In this document: positions 15,906 through 24,770 of the stretch, piece by piece
Position numbering within the stretch: the first letter of the stretch is position 1
Layout: each line of letters starts with the position of its first letter
The notes under the pieces: generated by a model
Told to the model about the DNA's origin: nothing
What the model saw: the letters and a program-made list of their open reading frames with translations, nothing else
The model's database searches: none
Translations under genes and position numbers: made by a program
Assembly: GCA_002070755.1 (NCBI GenBank)
Contig: MWDY01000172.1
Location: 1 to 36,897, forward strand
Direction of reading: 5' to 3'
Origin: Spirochaetes bacterium ADurb.Bin110
GTDB lineage: Bacteria > Spirochaetota > Spirochaetia > Treponematales > Rectinemataceae
DNA: 36,897 bases

Positions 15906-15943
15906 GGGAGTCCTCATAAATTAAGGTGCAAATATCACATTTT

Positions 15944-15974
15944 TTGACATTGTATCTATTCAATCTTGTATAGC
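15944..15974 (+). promoter_or_regulatory. Perfect -35 TTGACA with ambiguous -10
   Basis: TTGACA (15944-15949) is followed by TGTATA at 17 bp or TATAGC at 19 bp. It could start a transcript about 50 nt upstream of the DUF2156 gene, as an alternative to the site at 15989-16017. Confidence 0.4.
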
Positions 15975-15988
15975 TCCGTCTGCGATTC

Positions 15989-16017
15989 TTGTACTAGGTC
16001 TTATTGCGGAGTATTAT
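15989..16017 (+). promoter_or_regulatory. Putative leaderless promoter of the DUF2156 gene
   Basis: TTGTAC (15989-15994), a 17-bp spacer and TATTAT (16012-16017, 5 of 6 matches) end eight bases before the ATG at 16026. It would explain why the GGAG at 16008-16011 is badly placed as an SD: it would lie in the promoter spacer. Confidence 0.45.
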
Positions 16018-16025
16018 GAAATCCT

Positions 16026-16979
16026 ATGGTCATTCCAACATATCCAACATTTGCTCCCCTTACGCTCGATGCAAGAGATATTCTCTATCCAGCTCTGAAT
16101 CTGCTGCCAGATGGGATCTCGGAATTCACCTTTTCGGGGCTATATCTTTTCCGAAATACTTATAGCTATGAGATTTCGCAATTGTCAGAAGAAAAATTCA
16201 TCATCTCAGGTCGATACAAGGGCAGAACATTTTTCTATATTCCCTGCTGTTTTCCATCGATGGAACAATTCGATGAGCTTATGCAGCGTTTCGACTACAT
16301 GCGTCATCTCTCGGAATGCCAAGCCACAAAAAAAAGGATCGAGCTTGAAAGGCGAGGATATTCAGTACGAGAGGACAGGAATAATTTCGATTATCTCTAT
16401 AATCGGGAAGACTTAGCCAGCCTCAATGGTCGTATATATCACAAGAAGCGCAATTTGGTTAATGGCTTTGTCAGCAGTTACGCTTGCGAACAGCGTCCTT
16501 TGAGTAAAGATCGCACCGCGGATGCGCTGCTGGTGCTTGAGGAGTGGAGAGCGGCAAAAGGTACGGAGGGAGACTACGCGGCTGCTCGCGAGGCATTAGA
16601 ATACTTCGATATCTTGGGCTTGCGAGGAGCGGTCTACTATATCAACGATAAGCCCGTAGGTTGGTGCCTCGGCGAACCACTTGCAAAGGGCAAGATGTTC
16701 GCTATCCATTTCGAAAAAGCGATCGACAGCTATAAAGGCATCTATCAGTTCATCAATCAAGCCTTTGCTCAATCTCTGCCCAAGCATTATCTGCAGATAA
16801 ACCGTGAGCAGGACCTGGGAGATCTGGGTCTTAGGCAAGCAAAAATGACTTATAGACCCGTAGGTTTTGTTAAAAAATACACTGTCGAGCGCCCTGAACT
16901 GGCTAATCTTGTTCCAGCGCCTATAGAGCCCCCCGCGGAGTGTGGGCCCGGCACTGTCCACGCCTGCGACGAAGATTGA
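16026..16979 (+). CDS. DUF2156 / phosphatidylglycerol lysyltransferase C-terminal-like protein
   Basis: A 317-residue soluble protein resembling the DUF2156 family, related to the catalytic domain of lysyl-phosphatidylglycerol synthases and other tandem-GNAT aminoacyltransferases. The start PTFAPLTLDARDILYPALNLLPDGISEFTFSGLYLF, the FIISGRYKGRTFFYIPC strand pair, RIYHKKRNLVNGF, RGAVYYINDKPVGWCLGEPL and the C-terminal HYLQINREQDLGDLGLRQAKMTYRP block are characteristic. There is no membrane domain, so it is not full-length MprF. A role in aminoacyl transfer is inferred only. The ATG at 16026 gives the expected N-terminus but GGAG lies 14 bases away. An out-of-frame ATG at 16016 is better placed for that SD but ends after 49 codons. 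It converges with the chromate transporter gene. Confidence 0.8.
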   Translation: MVIPTYPTFAPLTLDARDILYPALNLLPDGISEFTFSGLYLFRNTYSYEISQLSEEKFIISGRYKGRTFFYIPCCFPSMEQFDELMQRFDYMRHLSECQATKKRIELERRGYSVREDRNNFDYLYNREDLASLNGRIYHKKRNLVNGFVSSYACEQRPLSKDRTADALLVLEEWRAAKGTEGDYAAAREALEYFDILGLRGAVYYINDKPVGWCLGEPLAKGKMFAIHFEKAIDSYKGIYQFINQAFAQSLPKHYLQINREQDLGDLGLRQAKMTYRPVGFVKKYTVERPELANLVPAPIEPPAECGPGTVHACDED

Positions 16980-17024
16980 AAGAATTGCATAGCCAAAGCG
17001 TCATTCCAGAAGCATAGCTTGAGC

Positions 17025-17537
17025 TTAGGGAAGTAGGCCTAAAAGCATATTGATCGCTCCAGCTCCAAGAATGACCCAGACACCATTGACTTGGGTGAAG
17101 GCAGTGATACCAAAGGAAGCAAGGGCAAATATCCATGGCATGGGAAGCGTATTTTGAGGCAACAGAGTCCAGAGTGTCATGATGATCATCGCCATGCTGC
17201 CTGATCGCAAGCTCTCATCGGCTAGGTCCTTTTTTAAAGGGATATATTTGGAAAAAGCTAGTGCAAGGGACATCGCTAGAAGCGGGAAAGTTATAACTGA
17301 GAAGGTCGCGGCTAGTGCACCAAGAAAACCAGCCTTTTGCCAACCTACCAGCGTGGCCGCATTGAGTGCGATAGGTCCTGGCGTGGACTGAGCAATCGCG
17401 ATGAGTGAGCTAAAAGCGTCAGCGCTCATCCAGTTTGGGACGATCTCTTGCTTGATGAGACCTACAACCGACCAGCCTCCTCCAAATGCGACTATGCCTA
17501 TCTTAAAAAAAGCGAGGGATACTCTTAGGATTTCCAT
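17025..17537 (-). CDS. Chromate transporter family half-protein (distal)
   Basis: A 170-residue membrane protein with one CHR domain, the half-size type that works as a pair with a second short CHR protein. Visible are the N-terminal FFKIGIVAFGGGWSVVGLIKQEIV (the family FGGG motif), SLIAIAQSTPGPIALNAATLVGWQKAGFLGAL (the PGP motif), and four to five further hydrophobic segments. The family is named for proton-linked chromate export, but natural substrates in anaerobes are uncertain. The ATG at 17537 has GGGAGG seven bases upstream; the longer upstream reading (to 17657) lies inside the preceding gene and adds polar residues. It overlaps the upstream chrA-like gene by 13 bp, showing tight coupling. 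It is the last gene of the addB-addA-chrA run. Confidence 0.87.
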   Translation of the reverse strand: MEILRVSLAFFKIGIVAFGGGWSVVGLIKQEIVPNWMSADAFSSLIAIAQSTPGPIALNAATLVGWQKAGFLGALAATFSVITFPLLAMSLALAFSKYIPLKKDLADESLRSGSMAMIIMTLWTLLPQNTLPMPWIFALASFGITAFTQVNGVWVILGAGAINMLLGLLP

Positions 17538-18109
17538 AGAATCCTCCCAATGTATAGGGCCGCAATTCCGCCAATCAATATAAAGAAGGCGGCTGATGGG
17601 AAAAGTATGAGCAGCATCGCTAGTATCCCCACTTCTATGAAGGCTCGAATTGTCCATTTTCGATTTTTTGCAGTCTTCCAGAGCATCGAGCCGACAAGGC
17701 CCGGCACGACCGAACCAGCGCCCTTCAAAAAGCGCTTGAAAAGCTCGGAATCCCCATAAAGGCTGATAAAGCCTCCAACAAGGATAAGTGCTATAAAAGG
17801 CGGCAGCACTACCCCGAGAACTGCGGCAATAGCCCCTTTGACGCCAGCAATCTTATAAGAACAGAGAAAGGAAGTGCTGAGTGCAACTGGGCCTGGGAAC
17901 ACTTGGGCTCGAGAAAAAATCCTGTAGAATTCTTCTTCGTCTATCCAACCCTGCTTTTGGAAGGAATTGCCTATGACAGGAACGATAACATAGCCGCCAC
18001 CAAGCGTAAGAGTATTGATCTGAGCCAAGGTAAGAAAGATTCTCAAAGGAGTCGGCTCGGTCTTTTTTGTAGATTTCTTAGTCTCCTTTACCTTAGAGGG
18101 GATTTTCAT
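17525..18109 (-). CDS. Chromate transporter family half-protein (proximal)
   Basis: A 194-residue membrane protein, partner of the following CHR half-protein. A lysine-rich N-terminal tail (1-20) precedes FLTLAQINTLTLGGGYVIVPVIG (family GGGY motif) and FSRAQVFPGPVALSTSFLCSYKIAGVKGAI (PGP motif), followed by hydrophobic segments to the end. The positive tail suggests a cytoplasmic N-terminus. AGGAGG lies eight bases before the ATG at 18109; a longer reading to 18241 would run into addA. It begins 13 bp after the addA-like stop and overlaps the next gene by 13 bp, so it is probably translated from the same long message. Anion export is the family expectation; the substrate is unproven. Confidence 0.87.
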   Translation of the reverse strand: MKIPSKVKETKKSTKKTEPTPLRIFLTLAQINTLTLGGGYVIVPVIGNSFQKQGWIDEEEFYRIFSRAQVFPGPVALSTSFLCSYKIAGVKGAIAAVLGVVLPPFIALILVGGFISLYGDSELFKRFLKGAGSVVPGLVGSMLWKTAKNRKWTIRAFIEVGILAMLLILFPSAAFFILIGGIAALYIGRILWKS

Positions 18110-18122
18110 CGATCCTCCTGAA

Positions 18123-21100
18123 TTACCAATTGTCATGCTTGTCGAAAGATATTGAATCGCAGATTCGCAATAGGGTTTCCTCCTCGGGTTCGGCTTCCAG
18201 CCAAGCGATATCTCCAAAATGCAGATATATAAGTCCTGCATGCACTTTTTTCTTTTGAAAAAGCTGCCGGGCTGCTATGATATAAAGAGCTAACTGGAGA
18301 GAATATTCATGAGGCAAAAATCTGCGATCGGTTTTCAAGTCAAGTATTATGACTTCTTCGTCTTTTTGGGCTAGGAAGTCCATTCTTCCTTCGATGATCC
18401 ATTGTCCAAGTCCAAGGAGGAAAGGGAATTCACAGCTATATTTCTTTTCCAGGATTAGAGTTGAGAATGCGGGGGCTTCAAAGAGAGGAGCAAGTTCGCG
18501 CGCAGCGTTTTCTATGAGAAAACCCATATAATGAGGGGCAGTTTTCTTGGTGTTAGAAACATCGATGTCTGTGTCTGCCGCGCTCCTAAGTAGCTCGCGC
18601 GAAAGGGGAACGGATGGCCTATAGCTTTCCAAGGCCTTTCCGGCTAAAAGATGAGCAAAGAGTTCATGGACTAAAGACCCATAGGTGCTTGAGCTGAATG
18701 ATTCCTGGGTATCTTGGGCTTCGAGGGAAGGTTTATCTGGAACTTGGATTTCAGATTGAGGCTGATATTCTGTTGGCATGAATATATGCTCTCTTACGAA
18801 ATGTCTGGATAGCTTGCGCGCATAGTCCGCGGCAAGGGTCTCCTTTGAAATTATGGCATTTATGCTGCTAGTTGTGATATGTCGAGATTGCCTTTTAGTG
18901 ATGGAGCTAGAAGGCAGATTCGTCATAATAGTATATGCATTCAAAACTTCTTCTGTTTTTGAGGAAATTTTGCATGATGTTTCTTTGGATGTCAGTGCTA
19001 ATCCTTGTACTTCTTCTTGAGAGAGAAGTTCTTTTTGAAACAATCTCCTTTCATTTGACCCATGCGGTCTAGCTCTTTGTATTTCTATGTCAGAGACTAG
19101 CGGTTCGAAAAATAACCGCAAATCCGATAAATGAGAAGGCAATTGAGTTTTATCATCGCTATCTTGCGGCAGGAGATGAGCTCTGTCCTGGAACAGAAGA
19201 GCATGGAAGCTGTCTCTATCATAAGGTCTCTTCTCGGGAGCTGCGCAGAAGAATATTAAGTGGTCGATTGCCCTTGTACATGCGACATATAAAAGACGCT
19301 TAGTTTCCGCTTGCTCTTTCTCTATGCGCAGAGCTTTTGCTTGGGTCTGAAGAATATTGGAGCTACTCTTAATTCGATCATGAAATCCTATGTCTACTGT
19401 ATAGAATCGTGTTTTCCCTTGTTCTTGATCCGACTCGAGAATTCCCCATAGCTCTCTTGCACCATTTCTGTTGGTAGTTGCTTCAGTCCATGGAATGATC
19501 ACTATTGGGAACTCGAGGCCCTTAGATTTATGGATAGTGAGCAAATGGACACCATGCGCTTCTGCCTTTGGCACGGAATTGGTGTCGAACATATGCATAT
19601 TTTGCATATAATCTCGGATTGATATCAAAAATGCGGCTATGTGCCCACCCCCTGCCTCCGTGCTTGCTGCTATGGTCCGTATGGCATTCCAATGCTCCAA
19701 GTACGGCAGGCGCTGCTCGTCACAGAGAATAGAAGCCTCGAGCTGTGCATTTTTCCATATATATGCTACAAGCTCCATAAGGGGCATGTGATCCGACTTT
19801 GGACGCAACTCCCAATAGAATGAAATCATTCGTTCTACTGATTTCTTATCATTGGGATTCAGTTCTTTTGGTATATCTGCCTCTAGGTCGGCCAGGCTCT
19901 TCTTCTCAGTGAGGATACTCACAAATCCGTCGTTCGAAATGCGACACAATGGACTTCGGAGCACTGCGGCTGTGGCAAAGAAATCCTCAGCATCGACGAG
20001 AAGGCGCAAGAGGTAGTAAAGGTCATTTATCGGCTCTTCGGAGAAGAGGCTGGCAGCGGTATCGCTGACAAAGGGAATGGCCAGCATATGTAGGTATTTT
20101 TCGAGCTCGTATTGACGACTCGTGGTGCGCATGAGGACGGCTATATCGCTATATTCGGCCTTTCTAAGCGATGTTTCCTGGCGTATTGCTCCTGTCGCCG
20201 CTGGATCCTGTGCTTGCTTTTCCTTTCTGATAAGCAGGGGATTCGAAGATTCGACAGCATTGCGTATCCACAGAGCCAGCCGAAAAGCCATTGACTCTCT
20301 TGCCGAATAGAGGCTGCCGGCTTCTTCAAGTGGTGTTTTGCTAGTTATGCAATGATATTCGATACGGGATGAAAAGTTTATGGGCTCTTCTTTATTAGGA
20401 TCTGCTATGCTTCTCGTTTCCATGTCCTGATACCGAGCCTCGAAAGGTTGTGGATTCTCTGGTTTGGCTGGTTGCATAACGATGCGAAAAAGCCCGTTGA
20501 AGAATTCGATAAGTTGGCTTGTGCTACGGTAGTTTCTGGTGAGCGAAAGTGGAGCTGCCGTTAGCTCATCAGCAAGGCCCTTGAATACACTTACATCGGC
20601 ACCACGAAAGAGGTAGATTGATTGTTTCTCATCTCCAACAAAAAACAATTTTCCTCTACTAATCTCCTCACCTTCTTTGCTTAAGAGAAAAAGGAGTTGT
20701 TTCTGAAGCTCGTTGTTATCCTGGAACTCATCGATGAGGATATATTGAAAACGAGAAGCCCAGAAAATGCGTCTGTCTTCATGCTTTGACAGAATGTCTA
20801 CTGCCAATGCGCCTAGATCCTTGTAATTCATAATATTGGCTATTCGCTTTTCTTTACATAGCATGTCGGCGTATTCATCGAGTCGATCCATTACAGCGTA
20901 ATAGGTCGGCAAGAACTCCTCGAAATCCACGAGCTGAGAGATCTTATCTTTAAGCGATTTATCTTTAAGTTCTTTGGCAAGCTCCTTGATTGCAGATTCT
21001 GTTTCATTTCGGCCTACGCTTCGCAGATTAATAGCGTGTTCTGGCTTCTCCATGTAATTGAGAAAGTCTCTCAAGCCTGTAAGATCACAAGAAAAGCAGG

Positions 21101-21830
21101 AGGCTGCTTTTGCTGCGCGAATAGCCTGATTAGTTCCTTCTTTGAAATCATGGTTTGGTTCGCGCTGATCGATTTCCAGAATATTGAGTGCGATATCGTG
21201 TATCTTTTTTGAGATTTCTGCGGCGACCTTCCTGAATTCTTGTTCTCCAATCTGAGCCGAGGCGCGACAGATCTGCTTGCCTTGCCAATGTGGTTCGACA
21301 TTTGACCTTCCGAATGATGAAAAGAGGTCTTGAACCACAGCTTCAAAACCAAAGGCGGCAACAAGGCTTTCAAGCCCATTTTTCCCCTGATTTTCTAGGA
21401 CAAATCGATATGCGGTCTTTTCTGCAATGCGTGTGCACTTGTTCTCGTCGATTTGAAAGTCTGGAGTATAGCCATATAAGGTGGCAGCCTGAGCCACGAC
21501 TTCTCGGCAGAAAGAGTCGAGCGTCTGGATATGCGCTTGCACAAGGCTCTTGGCAAGACCTGGACGGTCATTTGCAAATGGACTCAGTGCCTGTTGTACT
21601 CGCTGGAACATTTCTGCTGCCGCCTTGCGAGTAAAGGTAAGAGCCAAGATTCGCTCTGGATCTACATTCTTCTGAAGCACAAGATATAGAAAACGGCCGA
21701 CGAGTGCTCTTGTTTTACCTGCACCCGCTCCCGCCGTAATTATAGCTGTATCCTCGGTATAAGCAGCCTTTTTTTGAAAATCGTCGAGCTCGAGCACTTC
21801 GGGGTCAAATGAATCCTGCTGCGATTTCAT
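18123..21830 (-). CDS. addA: AddA-like UvrD/Rep helicase with C-terminal PD-(D/E)XK nuclease
   Basis: The helicase-nuclease subunit of a RecBCD/AddAB-type DNA end-processing enzyme that resects double-strand breaks for RecA. The 1235 residues show superfamily-1A motifs in order: Walker A AGAGAGKT (33-40), LALTFTRKAAAEM (62-74), DEFQD (367-371), VGDEKQSIYLFRGAD (398-412), LTRNYRS, HLLTIHKSKGLEFPIVIIP (762-780) and KRLLYVACTRAIDHL (844-858). The C-terminal nuclease has GRMD (D1151), ILDLKTD (D1164, K1166) and the YSLQLALY motif (Q1179, Y1183). The start at 21830 is supported by GGAG and by a TAATG overlap with the addB-like stop. It is AddA-like by domain layout; the closest named subtype (AddA, RexA or spirochaetal RecB) would need a tree. 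Confidence 0.9.
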   Translation of the reverse strand: MKSQQDSFDPEVLELDDFQKKAAYTEDTAIITAGAGAGKTRALVGRFLYLVLQKNVDPERILALTFTRKAAAEMFQRVQQALSPFANDRPGLAKSLVQAHIQTLDSFCREVVAQAATLYGYTPDFQIDENKCTRIAEKTAYRFVLENQGKNGLESLVAAFGFEAVVQDLFSSFGRSNVEPHWQGKQICRASAQIGEQEFRKVAAEISKKIHDIALNILEIDQREPNHDFKEGTNQAIRAAKAASCFSCDLTGLRDFLNYMEKPEHAINLRSVGRNETESAIKELAKELKDKSLKDKISQLVDFEEFLPTYYAVMDRLDEYADMLCKEKRIANIMNYKDLGALAVDILSKHEDRRIFWASRFQYILIDEFQDNNELQKQLLFLLSKEGEEISRGKLFFVGDEKQSIYLFRGADVSVFKGLADELTAAPLSLTRNYRSTSQLIEFFNGLFRIVMQPAKPENPQPFEARYQDMETRSIADPNKEEPINFSSRIEYHCITSKTPLEEAGSLYSARESMAFRLALWIRNAVESSNPLLIRKEKQAQDPAATGAIRQETSLRKAEYSDIAVLMRTTSRQYELEKYLHMLAIPFVSDTAASLFSEEPINDLYYLLRLLVDAEDFFATAAVLRSPLCRISNDGFVSILTEKKSLADLEADIPKELNPNDKKSVERMISFYWELRPKSDHMPLMELVAYIWKNAQLEASILCDEQRLPYLEHWNAIRTIAASTEAGGGHIAAFLISIRDYMQNMHMFDTNSVPKAEAHGVHLLTIHKSKGLEFPIVIIPWTEATTNRNGARELWGILESDQEQGKTRFYTVDIGFHDRIKSSSNILQTQAKALRIEKEQAETKRLLYVACTRAIDHLIFFCAAPEKRPYDRDSFHALLFQDRAHLLPQDSDDKTQLPSHLSDLRLFFEPLVSDIEIQRARPHGSNERRLFQKELLSQEEVQGLALTSKETSCKISSKTEEVLNAYTIMTNLPSSSITKRQSRHITTSSINAIISKETLAADYARKLSRHFVREHIFMPTEYQPQSEIQVPDKPSLEAQDTQESFSSSTYGSLVHELFAHLLAGKALESYRPSVPLSRELLRSAADTDIDVSNTKKTAPHYMGFLIENAARELAPLFEAPAFSTLILEKKYSCEFPFLLGLGQWIIEGRMDFLAQKDEEVIILDLKTDRRFLPHEYSLQLALYIIAARQLFQKKKVHAGLIYLHFGDIAWLEAEPEEETLLRICDSISFDKHDNW

Positions 21831-24724
21831 TATAGCTCCAAAAAATACCAGTATCTGCAAAGAGGCTTGAATTGACAGTCTGCACAAGCTGCACGATTGA
21901 GTGCAGGATCGAGGAATTTACCTGCTTTTACCGCCGAGGAGGCCGTTCGCAGCATATCTCGTAGTGCAGAGCGGACGTCTCCCGTTTCGTTAGTGTAAGT
22001 ATATGCTGATTTCATCTTGGGCACTGTTGGAGGCTTGATATATCCAAGAGCTTCCGCTTTTTCGATCGACCAATAGAAAGCCCCCTCAACGCGGCCCCCA
22101 GAAGTCTCTAACAAAAGAGCATAAGAAGGTATCTGGATTTCTTCGAGCAAAAGCGCATTATCATCATATCCGTTTTCTTCTTCATCTTGGATTTCCTCTT
22201 GAGTTTCATTAGAAGATATTAGTTCGTCTAAAGCTAAAGCCCAGGGCATGGCACTAAGTTTCATTTTAGATATAGATGGTATGCGATTCTTTTTATAATC
22301 CACAATTACATAACATTTTATGCTACCAAGGCTTTCGTCTTGCCTGCTAAAGAGGCAGTCGATTCTCCCTTCAAGGATGGCTTCTTCGTCCACAAATTCA
22401 TGCTTTAATTCTACTTCGAATCCTTCGCGCTCGTAGGCTGAAAACATAGTCTGCTCGAAATTCCAAAGTTCCTGGAGTCTATGGCTTGCACGTGGAATAA
22501 GAGCCAATAGGATAGGGCGAAGTCCATTTCCATACTCAAGGAGAGTTCTCTCAGCTTCGATGCTAAGGGCTGAGTACAGAGCTCTCTGAAATTTATCTTC
22601 AGTTTGTCCATCTTTATGGTTTCGCGGGAGTCTTTGTATAGCGCGTCTGTATGCGCTATGGTAAAAGTTGCCGATAGCTATTGCGCTAGCATCCTTCGCA
22701 TAGACATCAGCTAGGCTGATCTTGCTCGCAAACCAGCGAAACCCACACCGCGAACGGTCTCTGAGCGAAGATGAGCTAAAAATAGCATAATCCTTATTTG
22801 AATCGATACTTTTAGTTGCATCCAAAAAACGACGTACTATTGCAGTCTCGATAGGTTTTGGATGAGAATAGTTTTTTGTAGCAGTCTTTTGTTCTTCGGA
22901 AACCAAGATAGGCCGAAGCCTATGCTTCGTATTGGCGGCGGTCCTTATTGAAGGAGGAAATAATGGGTAGGCCGCCTCATAATCTTCAAATCCTTCGATC
23001 GCAAAAGAGAAATGGCTTGGTGAGACCTTGTGGAGATTTATGGCTTCATTGGCATTCTCTTCCTTCTCCTGCTGGACTATGCTTGCAAGTTCCAATGGAA
23101 GAGCGCTTCTAAGTTTTAGAGAAGGAGCCAAACCTTCCTGTGAGGCTCCTGTAATATAATGGGAAAGCGCGGCAATTCCTGCAGTTGTATCGAAGTCGTA
23201 CACATGCACCGCATTCTCTTCTACGAGAGGTATATAGCTTTTTTGCTCGAGCACAGTCATAAAGAGCTCAAAGGGCGGAATAGAGAGGTTCGGGGAAATA
23301 TATTCATGGTCTATCCAACCCTGGAGTTCGTCTAGGGCAAGACGCATCGAGCGATCTGTCTGTATATTGGCTCCGAATCCGCTTGTGTCGACCCAACGCT
23401 CGAGAAAACCGAGTATATGATCATAAAGCTTGGAAAAGGAGCCAGCCTTGGAAATGAACAGAATGCTTTCCCAAAGCCTTTGATACATCTGAGCCGTCGA
23501 TTCTGGATACAGGCCTGTCTTAGCAGCGTCTTTCCATAAACTGTGTATATATTCGGCATTTGGAGATGGCGAAGGAAGATGCAGATGCAGTGCTGTATCT
23601 CGCAGCGCTTTCCAGCCTTTTGGATCGCGTTTTGTAATATTGGCAAATTCAGCAAATGCATCGAGGCTTTCCAGAGTCAAGCCTTCCCGAGCCGCATTTT
23701 GAATGGCAGCCAGTAGTCTTCCAATGGGTGATATGGATAGTGGCTCGCCTCGGCGAATAGAGATCGGAACACCATATTCTGTGGCAATCTGACGAAACCA
23801 AGCTGCCTTTTTCGCATTTAGCCCACATATCGATATAGCAATATCTTCAGGCTCGATGCCTTGTTCGATTTCGCTCGATATTTCTTCCAGAATCCATTCG
23901 ATTTCATCAAGTGAGGAGCCAAATTCGCGGTAAAGAATAGGAGTCTTTTTCACTTTTTCTTGAGTTATGATGTCTGGGAAGACAATCTGGCTTTTAGCCT
24001 TGGAGGATTCTTTTGTGCTTGCTTTTTCGCCTAAGATTGCATTGCAACCAGTATTTCTATCGCTTGGCTCTTTTGTATCTATAAGCCCAAATCGGATAAA
24101 ATCATCTTTGAGCCCATAAGCTCGAACTTTCATGTACATTGGCAAGTCAAGAGGGCACCTATGCGCATCGATAAGTCTAAAGCGATCAAGAAAATCGAAG
24201 TAGTCTTCAGCAAGTAATTCTATTGCCTCATATTCTTCCCTTATAAAGCGATATGAAGATACATCGAATGCGGCGTTGCGTTTTGTCAGGCTTTTGATCT
24301 CGAATAGGGAGGGGACGAGGTGTACGAGTCTTGTAAGATTCTTGGTCGAAATTTCCATCGAAGGAAGCAAAGCAGATAATCCTTTGTCAGGCCTTTTTTC
24401 TCCTCTATTCTGTTCCTTTGAAAGCACTTGGAGGGCCCAGATCCAACGGTCGATGGGCTTTAGCGTGCATAATTCATAATGTTCATTAGCCTTTGCCACA
24501 TATAGTAGGAAATTCTCGAAACCCAAAAAACGATCGAGAGCTACTGCCTTTGATATTTCGGATTTTACAATAGCGTGAGCCCATGAATCAGCGCTGTCTT
24601 GTGAAGGAAAAACAAAGACAACATTCTCGTCTTGCAGATTTTGCGAGATATCGCGACCAAGCGGTGTTTCTATAAGTGATCGATATTGTTCTGCTGTTAT
24701 AGTCGAATTTATAGATTTTGGCAT
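21830..24724 (-). CDS. addB: AddB-like Fe-S nuclease subunit
   Basis: Partner of the AddA-like helicase. The 964-residue protein lacks a recognisable Walker A but ends with a PD-(D/E)XK nuclease domain: LEGRIDCLF (D789), VIVDYKKN (D809, K811) and IQIPSYALLLE (Q864, Y868). Four cysteines, C660 (RSRCGFRWFA) and C947, C950, C956 (CADCQFKPLC), form the AddB-type [4Fe-4S] staple that spans the nuclease. The degenerate N-terminal helicase fold (FVFPSQDSADSW, FRQIATEYGVPISIRRGEPL) fits AddB. The start is uncertain: Met at 24724 has no SD and has GATTAT seven bases upstream; a longer reading to 24832 would overlap the GH13 gene. The stop overlaps the addA start (TAATG), so subunits are translationally coupled at equal dose. 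Confidence 0.85.
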   Translation of the reverse strand: MPKSINSTITAEQYRSLIETPLGRDISQNLQDENVVFVFPSQDSADSWAHAIVKSEISKAVALDRFLGFENFLLYVAKANEHYELCTLKPIDRWIWALQVLSKEQNRGEKRPDKGLSALLPSMEISTKNLTRLVHLVPSLFEIKSLTKRNAAFDVSSYRFIREEYEAIELLAEDYFDFLDRFRLIDAHRCPLDLPMYMKVRAYGLKDDFIRFGLIDTKEPSDRNTGCNAILGEKASTKESSKAKSQIVFPDIITQEKVKKTPILYREFGSSLDEIEWILEEISSEIEQGIEPEDIAISICGLNAKKAAWFRQIATEYGVPISIRRGEPLSISPIGRLLAAIQNAAREGLTLESLDAFAEFANITKRDPKGWKALRDTALHLHLPSPSPNAEYIHSLWKDAAKTGLYPESTAQMYQRLWESILFISKAGSFSKLYDHILGFLERWVDTSGFGANIQTDRSMRLALDELQGWIDHEYISPNLSIPPFELFMTVLEQKSYIPLVEENAVHVYDFDTTAGIAALSHYITGASQEGLAPSLKLRSALPLELASIVQQEKEENANEAINLHKVSPSHFSFAIEGFEDYEAAYPLFPPSIRTAANTKHRLRPILVSEEQKTATKNYSHPKPIETAIVRRFLDATKSIDSNKDYAIFSSSSLRDRSRCGFRWFASKISLADVYAKDASAIAIGNFYHSAYRRAIQRLPRNHKDGQTEDKFQRALYSALSIEAERTLLEYGNGLRPILLALIPRASHRLQELWNFEQTMFSAYEREGFEVELKHEFVDEEAILEGRIDCLFSRQDESLGSIKCYVIVDYKKNRIPSISKMKLSAMPWALALDELISSNETQEEIQDEEENGYDDNALLLEEIQIPSYALLLETSGGRVEGAFYWSIEKAEALGYIKPPTVPKMKSAYTYTNETGDVRSALRDMLRTASSAVKAGKFLDPALNRAACADCQFKPLCRYWYFLEL

Positions 24725-24770
24725 AACTCGAATAATCTTCCCCAAAATGCTTGCTATCTTTGGCCTTTCT

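Noticed and set aside
16016..16165. 49-codon ORF with a good SD at the start of the DUF2156 gene
   Set aside because: Out of frame within a well-conserved protein; Ser/Arg-rich shadow. Kept only as a start-signal finding.
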